DNA from: Rahnella bonaserana | GTDB lineage: Bacteria; Pseudomonadota; Gammaproteobacteria; Enterobacterales; Enterobacteriaceae | Assembly (NCBI RefSeq): GCF_019049675.1 | Contig: NZ_JAFMOW010000060.1 | Location: 124,001-188,000, forward strand | Length of the DNA stretch: 64,000 nt | Direction of reading: 5' to 3' | Shown: positions 8,237-16,253 of the stretch, one piece after another | How positions within the stretch are numbered: position 1 is the first letter of the stretch | How the letters are laid out: each line of letters begins with the position of its first letter | Translations under genes and position numbers: made by a program | The notes under the pieces: generated by a model | Database searches by the model: none | Seen by the model: the letters and a program-made list of their open reading frames with translations, nothing else | What the model was told of the DNA's origin: nothing

Positions 8237-8680
8237 ATGAATTTTTATGGGATAAGTTACCTGCAAACGCAGTCAAATATAAATGATTATCTGAAGTATG
8301 TGATTATTTTTAGTACATTGTTTGTTTTGATTGTCGTTTTCAGCTTGTATATGCGTCATCGCCTGCAGACCCGATATCGGGATTTAACGATTATTGCTTT
8401 TTTGTTTTTGCTGTTCGTTTCAGGTGTTCAGTATGCAGATTATGCAGACAGTGAAAATATTCACTCCCAGTCGTCGCAAATGGTTAATTTTGTCACGTTA
8501 TTATCAAGGCAGAAGAATGTCAGCATAAATGATATTTATTCCAGCTCAGTGCAGTTATCCGATGGCGTGATCGTTAAAGTTAACGACGGCTATTACCGGG
8601 TTAACTTAAGTTCAGATCAAAACACCTATAACTTAACAGACGTCTGGTTAACAAACCCGGAAGTTAACATCATAAAATAA
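8237..8680 (+). CDS. DUF3290 family membrane protein
   Basis: A 147-residue protein recognised as DUF3290. It has two hydrophobic helices (about 22-41 and 52-66) and an extracytoplasmic C-terminal domain (about 75-147). AAGGAA precedes the ATG. It sits 11 bases upstream of a DUF421 gene. The DUF3290-DUF421 pairing is known mainly from Firmicutes; its function is not established. Likely an inner-membrane complex made with the next gene (inference). Confidence 0.7.
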   Translation: MNFYGISYLQTQSNINDYLKYVIIFSTLFVLIVVFSLYMRHRLQTRYRDLTIIAFLFLLFVSGVQYADYADSENIHSQSSQMVNFVTLLSRQKNVSINDIYSSSVQLSDGVIVKVNDGYYRVNLSSDQNTYNLTDVWLTNPEVNIIK

Positions 8681-8691
8681 CGAGAAATCAA

Positions 8692-9327
8692 ATGCCTATA
8701 TACACACCTATCATCATCAAATTGGGACTGGGGATACTGTGCCTGATTGTCCAAATCAACCTTATGGGTAAAGGCAATCTTGCCCCGACATCTGCAATGG
8801 ATCAGGTTCAGAACTACGTTTTGGGCGGTATCATCGGGGGTGTCATCTACAATGAATCAATAACGGTACTGCAATTTGTGCTGGTCTTAATTATCTGGAC
8901 GTTGCTGGTCTTCATTCTTAAATTTCTGAAAGAAAATAACCGGTTTGTGAAGCGGATTATTGATGGTAAACCCATTACGCTGGTACATAACGGCAATGTG
9001 GATGTTAAAGAATGTTTGAGAAATGGCGTTTCAGCTAATGATCTGATGTTTAAGTTAAGATCTAATGGCATCTATGAAGTTGAGCAGCTTAAACGCGTGG
9101 TCCTCGAACAGAATGGTCAGTTAACGATTATCCAAATCGGCGACGAGAATATTCGTTATCCCATCATCGTGGATGGATCAGCAAACTTCGATCTGCTTGA
9201 GATAATTAATAAAGACGCGGAATGGTTAGAAGCCAGGATCGCGGAGCAAGGTTTCAAAAAAATCAGTGAAGTCTACTTAGGTGAATATCTTTCGGGCAGG
9301 ATTAATTTGTACGGATATACGCGATAA
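8692..9327 (+). CDS. DUF421 (YetF-like) membrane protein
   Basis: A 211-residue protein of the DUF421/YetF family. It has three N-terminal hydrophobic helices (about 5-85) followed by a cytosolic domain containing GKPITLVHNGNVDVKECL and ANDLMFKLRSNGIYEVEQL, the family hallmark region. In Bacillus, YetF-type proteins are multimeric membrane proteins with mostly unknown roles. It follows the DUF3290 gene by 11 bases and ends ahead of an intrinsic terminator, so the two form an operon. Confidence 0.85.
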   Translation: MPIYTPIIIKLGLGILCLIVQINLMGKGNLAPTSAMDQVQNYVLGGIIGGVIYNESITVLQFVLVLIIWTLLVFILKFLKENNRFVKRIIDGKPITLVHNGNVDVKECLRNGVSANDLMFKLRSNGIYEVEQLKRVVLEQNGQLTIIQIGDENIRYPIIVDGSANFDLLEIINKDAEWLEARIAEQGFKKISEVYLGEYLSGRINLYGYTR

Positions 9328-9374
9328 CTGACCTGAATTCTCCTGTTCATACAGCACTGAACCCAGCGTCGGAT

Positions 9375-9408
9375 AAGACCGTGATCACTATCAACGGTCT
9401 TGTTTCTT
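9375..9408 (+). terminator. Intrinsic terminator of the DUF3290-DUF421 operon
   Basis: AAGACCGT (9375-9382) pairs with ACGGTCTT (9394-9401) around an 11-base loop, followed by a T-rich GTTTCTT on the plus strand. Confidence 0.7.
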
Positions 9409-9427
9409 AAAAGTGGGACGTTTGCCC

Positions 9428-10213
9428 TTACTTATTCATTATCGCCGCCAGCACATCGCCCGGTTTTTCAAGCACAGCCAGATGAGTTCTCGCATCTTCA
9501 AGACGTTTCACATCAAAGAAATCATGCGCCTGAGCAAAACGCTGCTGTAAGGCTAAATAACCGTCATCTCTGTTGAGGGAATAGATATGGGTAGCCATGG
9601 GGGGATTTTTGAGTTTTTCCAGACGCTGGAGCGGTGAGCCATATTGATGATAGGCGTCGCTAATCACCTGTCCTGCAAGGCGCCACAGTGTGTAACCAGA
9701 CTCAGACATCCCGATTTTTAGATGATCATTCATAATGGCCGAGTCGCTGCCCGCTAACCAAAAATCGTACAGTTCATCCCGCGCAGATTGCCAGCTGTCT
9801 TCACGCTGCATCTCTTTGATCGACGTGAAGAACGCCGGCGCAGGTTCATTCATGATCCAGTCAAGAAATATGACTTGAGGCACGCGATCCGCCAAACTTT
9901 CTGCTAAATCAACCGCTATCCAGCTGGCATGCGCGACGGAAACAGGCACAACGCGGGTCAGGCCAAGATGGTCAATCAGGGTCAACGCATCGGTTAATAA
10001 CGCCGCACCGTCAAAATCCTGACCATCGGTCGATGACTTACCATGGCCACGCCAGTCAATGATGACGACACGGAAGAATTCGGCGGCCAGTTCAGCGAAG
10101 TCATTGAAGACGGTTTTTGGCTGACACCAGCCCGGCATGAGGAACAGCGTCGTGTCGCCCTGACCGATATCCAGATAATCAATATCCCCATGATGCGTAG
10201 GTAAAACAGCCAT
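9428..10213 (-). CDS. Alpha/beta hydrolase related to cofactor-independent 2,4-dioxygenases (HOD/QDO)
   Basis: A 261-residue alpha/beta-hydrolase-fold protein. The ATG at 10213 is preferred because AGGAAGG lies 8 bases upstream. It aligns from memory along its whole length with the ring-cleaving, cofactor-free dioxygenases HOD/QDO (FLMPGWC, IIDWRGHG, LDWIMNEPAP, the SGYTLW and YQYGSP blocks, and a C-terminal RTHLAVL). His244 and Asp118 match the HOD His/Asp dyad, but the nucleophile elbow reads VAHASW (Ala94) where HOD has the serine. It may therefore be a dioxygenase variant or a hydrolase with altered chemistry. A 12+12-base palindrome overlaps its -35 region. Confidence 0.65.
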   Translation of the reverse strand: MAVLPTHHGDIDYLDIGQGDTTLFLMPGWCQPKTVFNDFAELAAEFFRVVIIDWRGHGKSSTDGQDFDGAALLTDALTLIDHLGLTRVVPVSVAHASWIAVDLAESLADRVPQVIFLDWIMNEPAPAFFTSIKEMQREDSWQSARDELYDFWLAGSDSAIMNDHLKIGMSESGYTLWRLAGQVISDAYHQYGSPLQRLEKLKNPPMATHIYSLNRDDGYLALQQRFAQAHDFFDVKRLEDARTHLAVLEKPGDVLAAIMNK

Positions 10214-10264
10214 GTCAGTGTCCTTCCTGAAGTGAATGAACACCTAACTTATACGATCCTCCAG

Positions 10265-10294
10265 CAATTAAACAAGCGTTTACTTGTTTAATTG
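10265..10294. promoter_or_regulatory. Large palindrome overlapping the dioxygenase-like gene promoter
   Basis: Perfect 12-base arms (10265-10276 and 10283-10294; CAATTAAACAAG and its complement) with a 6-base spacer. On the minus strand the element overlaps TTGTTT, spaced 16 bases from TATAAG, a plausible -35/-10 pair for the gene starting at 10213. The arm and spacer lengths suit a TetR-family dimer. No TetR gene lies nearby. Confidence 0.6.
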
Positions 10295-10331
10295 GTGTTA
10301 TATGATGACACTCGCATCCGCTGTGATGGAT

Positions 10332-11207
10332 TTACCGCAGGCTCATCCCCCGTATCGCCTGTTGTTGTATTTCGCGTTGGTAGTCAATTTTCAGCAGTGC
10401 CCCTGCAAATGGCATATGTTCTAACTGCCTTTCCGAAAACCCAAGTCGTGCCGAGGTGACATACAGTGATTGTTCATTATGACCAAACGCACAGCTTGTC
10501 GGCCGCTGAACGGGAAGGGGGATCAGGTGGGCAATTTCTCCTTCCGGAGATATCCGCGCGATGGCCGCGCCATCGAAGAGCGTACTGAGCAGAAATCCAT
10601 TCTGATCGACGATCAGTCCGTCAGGCTTGCCTTTGCCGGGATCAATACTGATAACGACGCGCCGATGGCTGACGTCGCCCGATGTCGGATCGCACTCATA
10701 GCGATAAATTTCTCCACGCCGGGAATCCGTCACATAGAGTATTTTGCCGTCGCGGCTGAACCGCATGCCATTGATAAGTGTGAAACCTGAATCCAGGGTG
10801 TGCCAGTGACCATCAGGATCCAGACGATACAGATAACCTGTTCCGTCCTTCAGTTCTTCATCTATCAGTCCGACCCACAGGCGGTCTGCGCTGTCCATAC
10901 ACGCGTCATTAAGCCGAAAGCCTTCTTGTGCGTGTGGCGCGGTGGCGATTCGGTATCTGTTTCCTGCTGCGTCAATTTGCTCAACATGACAACCCATGCC
11001 AAGGAGTAACTCACCCGAACTTTTTTCTGCAACAAAACCGAGCGGCGCGGGCATCGGGTGGCTGAAATTTCTGCCCGTGGCGGGATCGAAAAAGTTCAGA
11101 GAGGCCCCCAGCGTATCGACCCATAAGAGTCTGGCTCTTGAACGGCTCCAGATAGGAGATTCCCCCAGTATGGCCTGGCCTGCAGCTATCACCGAACCGC
11201 CATTCAC
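10332..11207 (-). CDS. SMP-30/gluconolactonase/regucalcin family protein
   Basis: About 291 residues from a GTG at 11207 that overlaps the upstream gene's TGA as GTGA; the open frame runs further into the SDR gene, but that part is a shadow. Family features: LGESPIWSRSRARLLWVDTLG near the start (metal-ligand Glu), GFRLNDACMDSADRLWVG (Asn/Asp ligands) and LINGMRFSRDGKILYVTDSRRGEIYRY, then the PDGLIVDQNGFLLS block. These calcium- or zinc-dependent beta-propellers hydrolyse sugar lactones. It is translationally coupled to an SDR, which suggests an oxidation-then-lactonase pathway for a sugar or similar compound (inference). Confidence 0.82.
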   Translation of the reverse strand: MNGGSVIAAGQAILGESPIWSRSRARLLWVDTLGASLNFFDPATGRNFSHPMPAPLGFVAEKSSGELLLGMGCHVEQIDAAGNRYRIATAPHAQEGFRLNDACMDSADRLWVGLIDEELKDGTGYLYRLDPDGHWHTLDSGFTLINGMRFSRDGKILYVTDSRRGEIYRYECDPTSGDVSHRRVVISIDPGKGKPDGLIVDQNGFLLSTLFDGAAIARISPEGEIAHLIPLPVQRPTSCAFGHNEQSLYVTSARLGFSERQLEHMPFAGALLKIDYQREIQQQAIRGMSLR

Positions 11208-12070
11208 GAGCGCGGTTCCACTGCGGCAATGGCGATTGACGCCCAGTTTTGCGCAACCTCCAGAGCGGTGGATGCCTGAACCGCCCGAAGATTTCGGGGG
11301 TAATCTACCCCCGCGGCCTCCGCCACTTTGGTGGCATGGAATTGCCCGTTCGCCGCACGCAGGATCCACCCGCCCTCAGTACATTGTGCGCTGGCAAGAT
11401 ATGCCACGCCCGGAGCCACTGCCGATGGCAGGAGTTCATCAGGTTCTTCTTCTGCACCCCACATACGTGTTTTGGCCACGGGGGAAACGGCATTCACGAT
11501 AATGCCGTCACCTTTGCCTTCCTCCGCCAGGACATTCATGAGCCCAACTACCGCCATTTTGGCTGCCGCGTACGAGGCCAGTCCCTGATGAACATATTGT
11601 GGATAAAGCGCCCGGCAAGAGGTGGTCATCACGATGCGCCCATAGCCCGCCGCTTTCATTGCGGGCCAGGCCGCCTGGGCAAGCCAGAGAGGCGCCTTTG
11701 CCGCGACAGTCATCATGCGGTCAAAAGAGCGCTCCTCAATCATCCCGATTTTTTCGTAAGCCACCCAGCCCGCATTATGGATCACGGCATCCAGCCGCCC
11801 GGCAACACGCAGTGCGTCTGCGCACAGTTTATGGCAGCCATCACGTGTGCCAAGGTCTCCCGTGATAACCCGTACGTCCAGTCCTTCTGAGCGCAACGTA
11901 TCAGCCGTGCGCTCTGCTACCTGCGGATCGGCGCCTTCGCCCTCTGAGTTGGTACCGATGTCATATATCAGAACCGTTGCGCCAAGCTGACCGATACACC
12001 GGGCATACGCCAGGCCCAGTCCGCGAGCTGCGCCGGTGATAAGTACGACCTGATCTTTAAACGTCACCAT
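11204..12070 (-). CDS. Short-chain dehydrogenase/reductase (SDR)
   Basis: A 288-residue classical SDR. The NAD(P)-binding TGAARGLGLAYA (about 12-23), NAG (HNAGWV), and the catalytic Ser plus YAAAK (SYAAAKMAVVG) are present. The AEEGKGDGIIVNAVSP region and the long C-terminal tail resemble the SDRs of steroid or 3-oxoacyl metabolism, but the substrate is not identifiable. It forms a GTGA-overlapping operon with the SMP-30-family gene and is divergent from a LysR gene, its likely regulator. Confidence 0.88.
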   Translation of the reverse strand: MVTFKDQVVLITGAARGLGLAYARCIGQLGATVLIYDIGTNSEGEGADPQVAERTADTLRSEGLDVRVITGDLGTRDGCHKLCADALRVAGRLDAVIHNAGWVAYEKIGMIEERSFDRMMTVAAKAPLWLAQAAWPAMKAAGYGRIVMTTSCRALYPQYVHQGLASYAAAKMAVVGLMNVLAEEGKGDGIIVNAVSPVAKTRMWGAEEEPDELLPSAVAPGVAYLASAQCTEGGWILRAANGQFHATKVAEAAGVDYPRNLRAVQASTALEVAQNWASIAIAAVEPRS

Positions 12071-12213
12071 CTCATTTCTCCCGTTAACACGCTTTCATTG
12101 GGAAGAGAGCATAAAGTCACGCTTACGATAGATAAAATACTGACTATGATGCTCTGTGATACTTTAATTGTATCGGCAGTCAGCCAGCGCAATGAATACA
12201 GGGAGAGCCGGAC

Positions 12214-13185
12214 ATGGCGACAGAGAAGCAGGCCCGCATAACTTTACGGATGATGGAGCAATTCATCGCCGTCGCGGAGGAATTGCATTTTCATCGTGCT
12301 GCACAGCGCCTGAATATGTCTCAGCCGCCGCTGACCCATGCGATAAGAAAACTGGAAGAGGATTTGGGCGTCACGCTGATTGAGCGCGGTAACCGCGTAC
12401 TTGGCCTGACGCCGGCAGGGGAGATGTTTGTGCGTGAGGCACGTGAAACGCTCCGGCAGGCCGAAAAAACCCTTATCGCAACGGTTGATGTGGCTGAGGG
12501 ACGAACAGGGGTTTTACGGCTGGGGTATGTCGGCAGTGCGCTTTATGGTCGCCTGCCTGATGTGATACGTGAATTCAGGGCAAGCCATCCGCAGGTGCGT
12601 CTTGAACTGCGTGAAGCGACAACCGCTTCTCAGATTGCTGCTTTACGCGATGGGATGCTGGATATCGGGATACTGATCCCGCCTCTTGAAAACGCGGAAG
12701 ACGTCGTGAAGACCCGCTTTGACCAGGACCGTCTCTGTATGGCGTTGCCTGAAGATCATCCCCTGAGTCAGCGGTCAAATCTGACGCTCGCCGATCTGGC
12801 CGCTGAGCCCTTTATTCTGTGGCCAATGGATGAAGGGCGAAGCTTTCATCTGCAGGTGATCCGCCTGTGTGCCAGCGCAGGTTTTGTGCCGATGATTACT
12901 CAGGAAGCGCACGGGATGCACGCTGTGCTGTCACTGGTGTCTGTCGGGGGCGGGGTGTCCGTCGTGCCACAAAGTATGAGTGGCTTTCGCGGGGATCAAA
13001 TCAGCTATCATCCCTTGTTCGGTACTGAGCCCGAATTCGAACTCGTTCTCGGCCATCGTCACCTGTCTCCTTGCGCACGGGCTTTCCTGGATTGCGCGCA
13101 AACGAAGCCGGAGGGGGTGGCGAAACCCGCAGTCTGCGGGAAGCATCCTAATGAGTCGGAACAGGATAGAATGAACTTTTTGTGA
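12214..13185 (+). CDS. LysR-family transcriptional regulator
   Basis: A 323-residue LysR regulator. The helix-turn-helix spans about residues 10-70 (FHRAAQRLNMSQPPLTHAIRKLEEDLGV), then the effector-binding domain follows. Its N-terminal segment HRAAQRLNMSQPPLT recalls CatR/CbnR-type members that respond to aromatic-degradation intermediates. GGGAG precedes the ATG. It diverges from the SDR/SMP-30 operon and most likely controls it (inference). Its 3' end is only 11 bases from the convergent LysR gene. Confidence 0.9.
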   Translation: MATEKQARITLRMMEQFIAVAEELHFHRAAQRLNMSQPPLTHAIRKLEEDLGVTLIERGNRVLGLTPAGEMFVREARETLRQAEKTLIATVDVAEGRTGVLRLGYVGSALYGRLPDVIREFRASHPQVRLELREATTASQIAALRDGMLDIGILIPPLENAEDVVKTRFDQDRLCMALPEDHPLSQRSNLTLADLAAEPFILWPMDEGRSFHLQVIRLCASAGFVPMITQEAHGMHAVLSLVSVGGGVSVVPQSMSGFRGDQISYHPLFGTEPEFELVLGHRHLSPCARAFLDCAQTKPEGVAKPAVCGKHPNESEQDRMNFL

Positions 13186-13196
13186 CGGTGTCACTG

Positions 13197-14102
13197 TTAT
13201 TCCTGATACTTTCTGGCAAAGACATCGCAGAACCAGTCGATAAAAACGCGGACCTTTGAAGGAAGGTAGCGGCGATCGGGATACAGAACAGACACAGATT
13301 TCGTGACAGGCGCATAATCGGTGAGCACTTCCGTGAGTCTGCCAGACTGAATGTGAGGTTCCAGCGCTGTGCGTAACGCATGCACTATCCCCAGACCTTC
13401 CAGCCCGCAGGAAAGAAGTACATCAGAATTATTAACCAGCATATTACTCCCCGGTCGCCGTGAAATAATTTCTCCGTTCATCACGTACTTCCAGTCCATC
13501 ACTTCGCGGCTGTGTTCACTGAAAAAATTCACCGCTTTATGATGCACAAGCTCATCCGGCGTCAGCGGAATACCGTGTTTATCCAGATATGACGGCGCAG
13601 CACAGGTGGCCATACTGACTCTGCCCACATGGCGCGCGCTAAAACCGGAATCGACTAACTCTCCCAGACGAATGACGCAGTCAACACCCTCTGTAATCAG
13701 ATCAGTCAGGCGGTCAGATGCGGTGAGTACAATGTCAATTTGCGGATAAAGGTTTTGAAACTCACTTAAAGAAGGAATAAGGATAGCGTGTGTCAATGCA
13801 AGCGGAGCATCAATGCGCAAGCGCCCGCGCGGCGGCTGACTGGGAGAAAAAACCGCCATCATGTCATTGACGTCGGTTAAAAGACCTTTGGCGCGCTGAT
13901 AAATTTCCTCCCCTTCAGCCGTCATACTCAGGCGGCGCGTGGTGCGGTGCAGAAGTTTTACACCTAAATCATCTTCAAGGTGTTGAATGGATTTACTGAC
14001 AGCAGGACGATGTAATTGCAAGGCATCTGCGGCTTTGGTGAAACTGCCCAGTTCGACAACCTGAACAAAAATACTCATTAACTCAAGCATATCAGAGCGC
14101 AT
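13197..14102 (-). CDS. LysR-family transcriptional regulator
   Basis: A 301-residue LysR regulator of the AaeR/DmlR-like subgroup: FVQVVELGSFTKAADALQLHRPAVSKSIQHLEDDLGVKLLHRTTR at the N-terminus (DNA binding), then a substrate-binding domain ending in VFIDWFCDVFA. A strong AGGAGGAG lies before the ATG. It is divergent from the quinone-oxidoreductase-like gene at 14275, the probable target (inference). Confidence 0.9.
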   Translation of the reverse strand: MRSDMLELMSIFVQVVELGSFTKAADALQLHRPAVSKSIQHLEDDLGVKLLHRTTRRLSMTAEGEEIYQRAKGLLTDVNDMMAVFSPSQPPRGRLRIDAPLALTHAILIPSLSEFQNLYPQIDIVLTASDRLTDLITEGVDCVIRLGELVDSGFSARHVGRVSMATCAAPSYLDKHGIPLTPDELVHHKAVNFFSEHSREVMDWKYVMNGEIISRRPGSNMLVNNSDVLLSCGLEGLGIVHALRTALEPHIQSGRLTEVLTDYAPVTKSVSVLYPDRRYLPSKVRVFIDWFCDVFARKYQE

Positions 14103-14274
14103 CGTTTTCTCCTCCTCCGGTAAATTCTACACATCTATGACCATCAACGCGGAAGGTACCTTACCCGAATTGTTTCCCCTGCAATAACACTGAAATCCTT
14201 TGCGATGACTTTTTCCCCTCTCTTTCACGCTCTAACATGACTTTATCTTATGCAGACAAAGTGGAAGCAACAAA

Positions 14275-15288
14275 ATGAAAGCATGGTTATTGAAAGATTT
14301 TGGTCTTGAAAATTTGCATCTCGAAGACGTTGAAACCCCGACGCCGGGGCCAGGTGAACTTCTGGTTAAGGTAGGCGCGGTCTCCCTGAATTTTCGTGAT
14401 AAAGCGATTGTTGAAGGTTTTTATGAGCCCCATTTGGTTCCCAAACCTCTTATTCCTGTCTCCGACGCTGCGGGAACCATTGTGGCCGTAGGAGAGGGGG
14501 TAACACGTTTTCACACCGGTGAACGCGTCAATTCACATCTCTATTCGCGCTGGCTGGATGGCGAACCCGCAGCAGATGAACCAGCCTGGTGTATGGGTAT
14601 GCCCCTGCCGGGAGGACTGGCTGAATATATGATTATTCACGAAGACAGCGCCGTCAGAGCGCCGGACAACATGACTGATGAGGAAGCGTCAACATTGCCT
14701 ATCGCCGCGCTGACCGCCTGGTATTCGCTGATGGATATTGGTCGTCTTCAACCCGGCCAGACAGTTTTGGTACAAGGTACAGGCGGGGTATCTGTTTTTG
14801 CTGCTCAGATTGCACATGCGTACGGTGCGAAAGTCATCGCCACTTCAAGCAATGATGCCAATCTTGAGCGAATCAAGGCGCTGGGCGCTGATGAGGGAAT
14901 TAACTATAAAAACACGCCTGACTGGGAGAACAAAGTTCTTGAATTAACCGGGGGTAAAGGAGCCGATATTACGGTGGAAGTTGCGGGAGGTAACGGGGTT
15001 AATCAGTCAGTTGCTGCCACTAAAGTGGCCGGGACGATTGCTCAGGTTGGCTTTCTCACCGGTCAGACCTCACAGCTTGATCTGATGCCTTTGATTTTCC
15101 GGCAGACAACGATACGCGGCATTGCTGTTGCACCACGTTCATCCTTTGATCGCATGAATCCTTTCCTCACTGAACATAATATCAGGCCCGTCATTGAGCA
15201 GGTATACAGCTTTAGCGACGCGGTTGAAGCGTTCAGACACCTTTCCCGTGGCGCATTCGGTAAAATCGTTATTAAGATTGGCGACTGA
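14275..15288 (+). CDS. Zinc-type alcohol dehydrogenase / quinone oxidoreductase family protein (MDR superfamily)
   Basis: A 337-residue medium-chain dehydrogenase/reductase. The GroES-like domain (about 1-130) contains SLNFRDKAIVEG; the Rossmann domain contains VLVQGTGGVSVFAAQIA (about 163-179), the NAD(P) loop. The structural-zinc cysteine cluster is absent, placing it with the zinc-poor quinone reductase-like branch. It is divergent from a LysR gene. Substrate unknown. Confidence 0.85.
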   Translation: MKAWLLKDFGLENLHLEDVETPTPGPGELLVKVGAVSLNFRDKAIVEGFYEPHLVPKPLIPVSDAAGTIVAVGEGVTRFHTGERVNSHLYSRWLDGEPAADEPAWCMGMPLPGGLAEYMIIHEDSAVRAPDNMTDEEASTLPIAALTAWYSLMDIGRLQPGQTVLVQGTGGVSVFAAQIAHAYGAKVIATSSNDANLERIKALGADEGINYKNTPDWENKVLELTGGKGADITVEVAGGNGVNQSVAATKVAGTIAQVGFLTGQTSQLDLMPLIFRQTTIRGIAVAPRSSFDRMNPFLTEHNIRPVIEQVYSFSDAVEAFRHLSRGAFGKIVIKIGD

Positions 15289-15320
15289 TCGCCAGAGATT
15301 ACTTTTTGTAAACACGCGGT

Positions 15321-15358
15321 ATGACCCCTATCCCCTGATAATAAGGAACGGGGGTCAT
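15321..15358. terminator. Possible bidirectional terminator hairpin
   Basis: ATGACCCC (15321-15328) pairs with GGGGTCAT (15351-15358). It lies between convergent genes but lacks a clear U-run. Confidence 0.35.
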
Positions 15359-15408
15359 ATGAGCATGAAGAGTCTGACGGTGATGAACCTACAGCATCAC
15401 CGGCGGCT

Positions 15409-16200
15409 TCAAAGCTGCGTGGCCGTCAGCGCAATCTTGTGATTCAACGTATCACTGATTGTATCGACCCAGACTTTGGTATTTTCCTGCGTGCGGGTTT
15501 TGCGCGGAATATCGATACTGAATTCATCCGTGATGGTGCCGGGTGAACCTGTCAGTAACAGAACGCGATCGCACAGCATCACCGCCTCTTCAATATCATG
15601 CGTCACCAGAATCATCGACTTCGTTTTGATGTAATGCTTCTCCCACAGTTCCATCAGATCCTGACGCAGCTTATTGCCGGTATAAATGTCGAGTGCAGAG
15701 AAGGGTTCATCAAGCAACAATAGCTGGGGTTCAACCGCCAGCGCACGTGCAAATCCAATCCTCTGCCGCATTCCGCCGGATAACTCTTTTGGATAGGCAT
15801 CCGCGTAACCCGACAGACCGATAAGGTCGATCATATCTACCGTTCTGCGGTTCACCTCATTTGCGGGTAACCCTAATGCCTGCAGGCCAAAGGAGACATT
15901 GCCAAACACGGTGAGCCATGGGAAAAGCGCAAATGTCTGAAAGACCATACTGGTATCCGGGCAGGGGCCGGTGACGGGTTGATCATTACACACAATGGAG
16001 CCAAAACTGCTGTCAACCAGCCCGGCAATCATCCGCAGTAAGGTCGATTTCCCTGAGCCAGACCTTCCCAGCAAAGCCACAATTTCATTTTCTCTGACCT
16101 CCAGATTGATATTATCCAGTACGCATTGCGTATGTTTTTGTCCTTTTTGAAAGGACTTGGACACATTTTTAATTTCTAAAACAGTACGAGTATGTTTCAT
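15409..16200 (-). CDS. ABC transporter ATP-binding protein, nitrate/sulfonate/taurine type
   Basis: A 263-residue ABC ATPase. Walker A is ALLGRSGSGKSTLLRM (about 42-57), Q-loop VFQTFALFPW, signature LSGGMRQRIGFARAL, Walker B LLLLDEPFSALD, and switch His in LVTHDIEEAV. Overall it is closest to SsuB/TauB/NrtD-like ATPases. It lies 53 bases downstream of the permease gene in the same operon. No substrate-binding protein is encoded nearby, so the substrate (nitrate, sulfonate, thiamin precursor or other) is open. Confidence 0.88.
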   Translation of the reverse strand: MKHTRTVLEIKNVSKSFQKGQKHTQCVLDNINLEVRENEIVALLGRSGSGKSTLLRMIAGLVDSSFGSIVCNDQPVTGPCPDTSMVFQTFALFPWLTVFGNVSFGLQALGLPANEVNRRTVDMIDLIGLSGYADAYPKELSGGMRQRIGFARALAVEPQLLLLDEPFSALDIYTGNKLRQDLMELWEKHYIKTKSMILVTHDIEEAVMLCDRVLLLTGSPGTITDEFSIDIPRKTRTQENTKVWVDTISDTLNHKIALTATQL

Positions 16201-16253
16201 GTCATTTTCCCGGTATTAATAGGTTTCTGAGCGACGTATTAGAATTCATGGAA

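Noticed and set aside
10996-11502. Plus-strand 168-codon frame opposite the SDR/SMP-30 operon
   Set aside because: Antisense to two well-recognised proteins; composition is that of a shadow.
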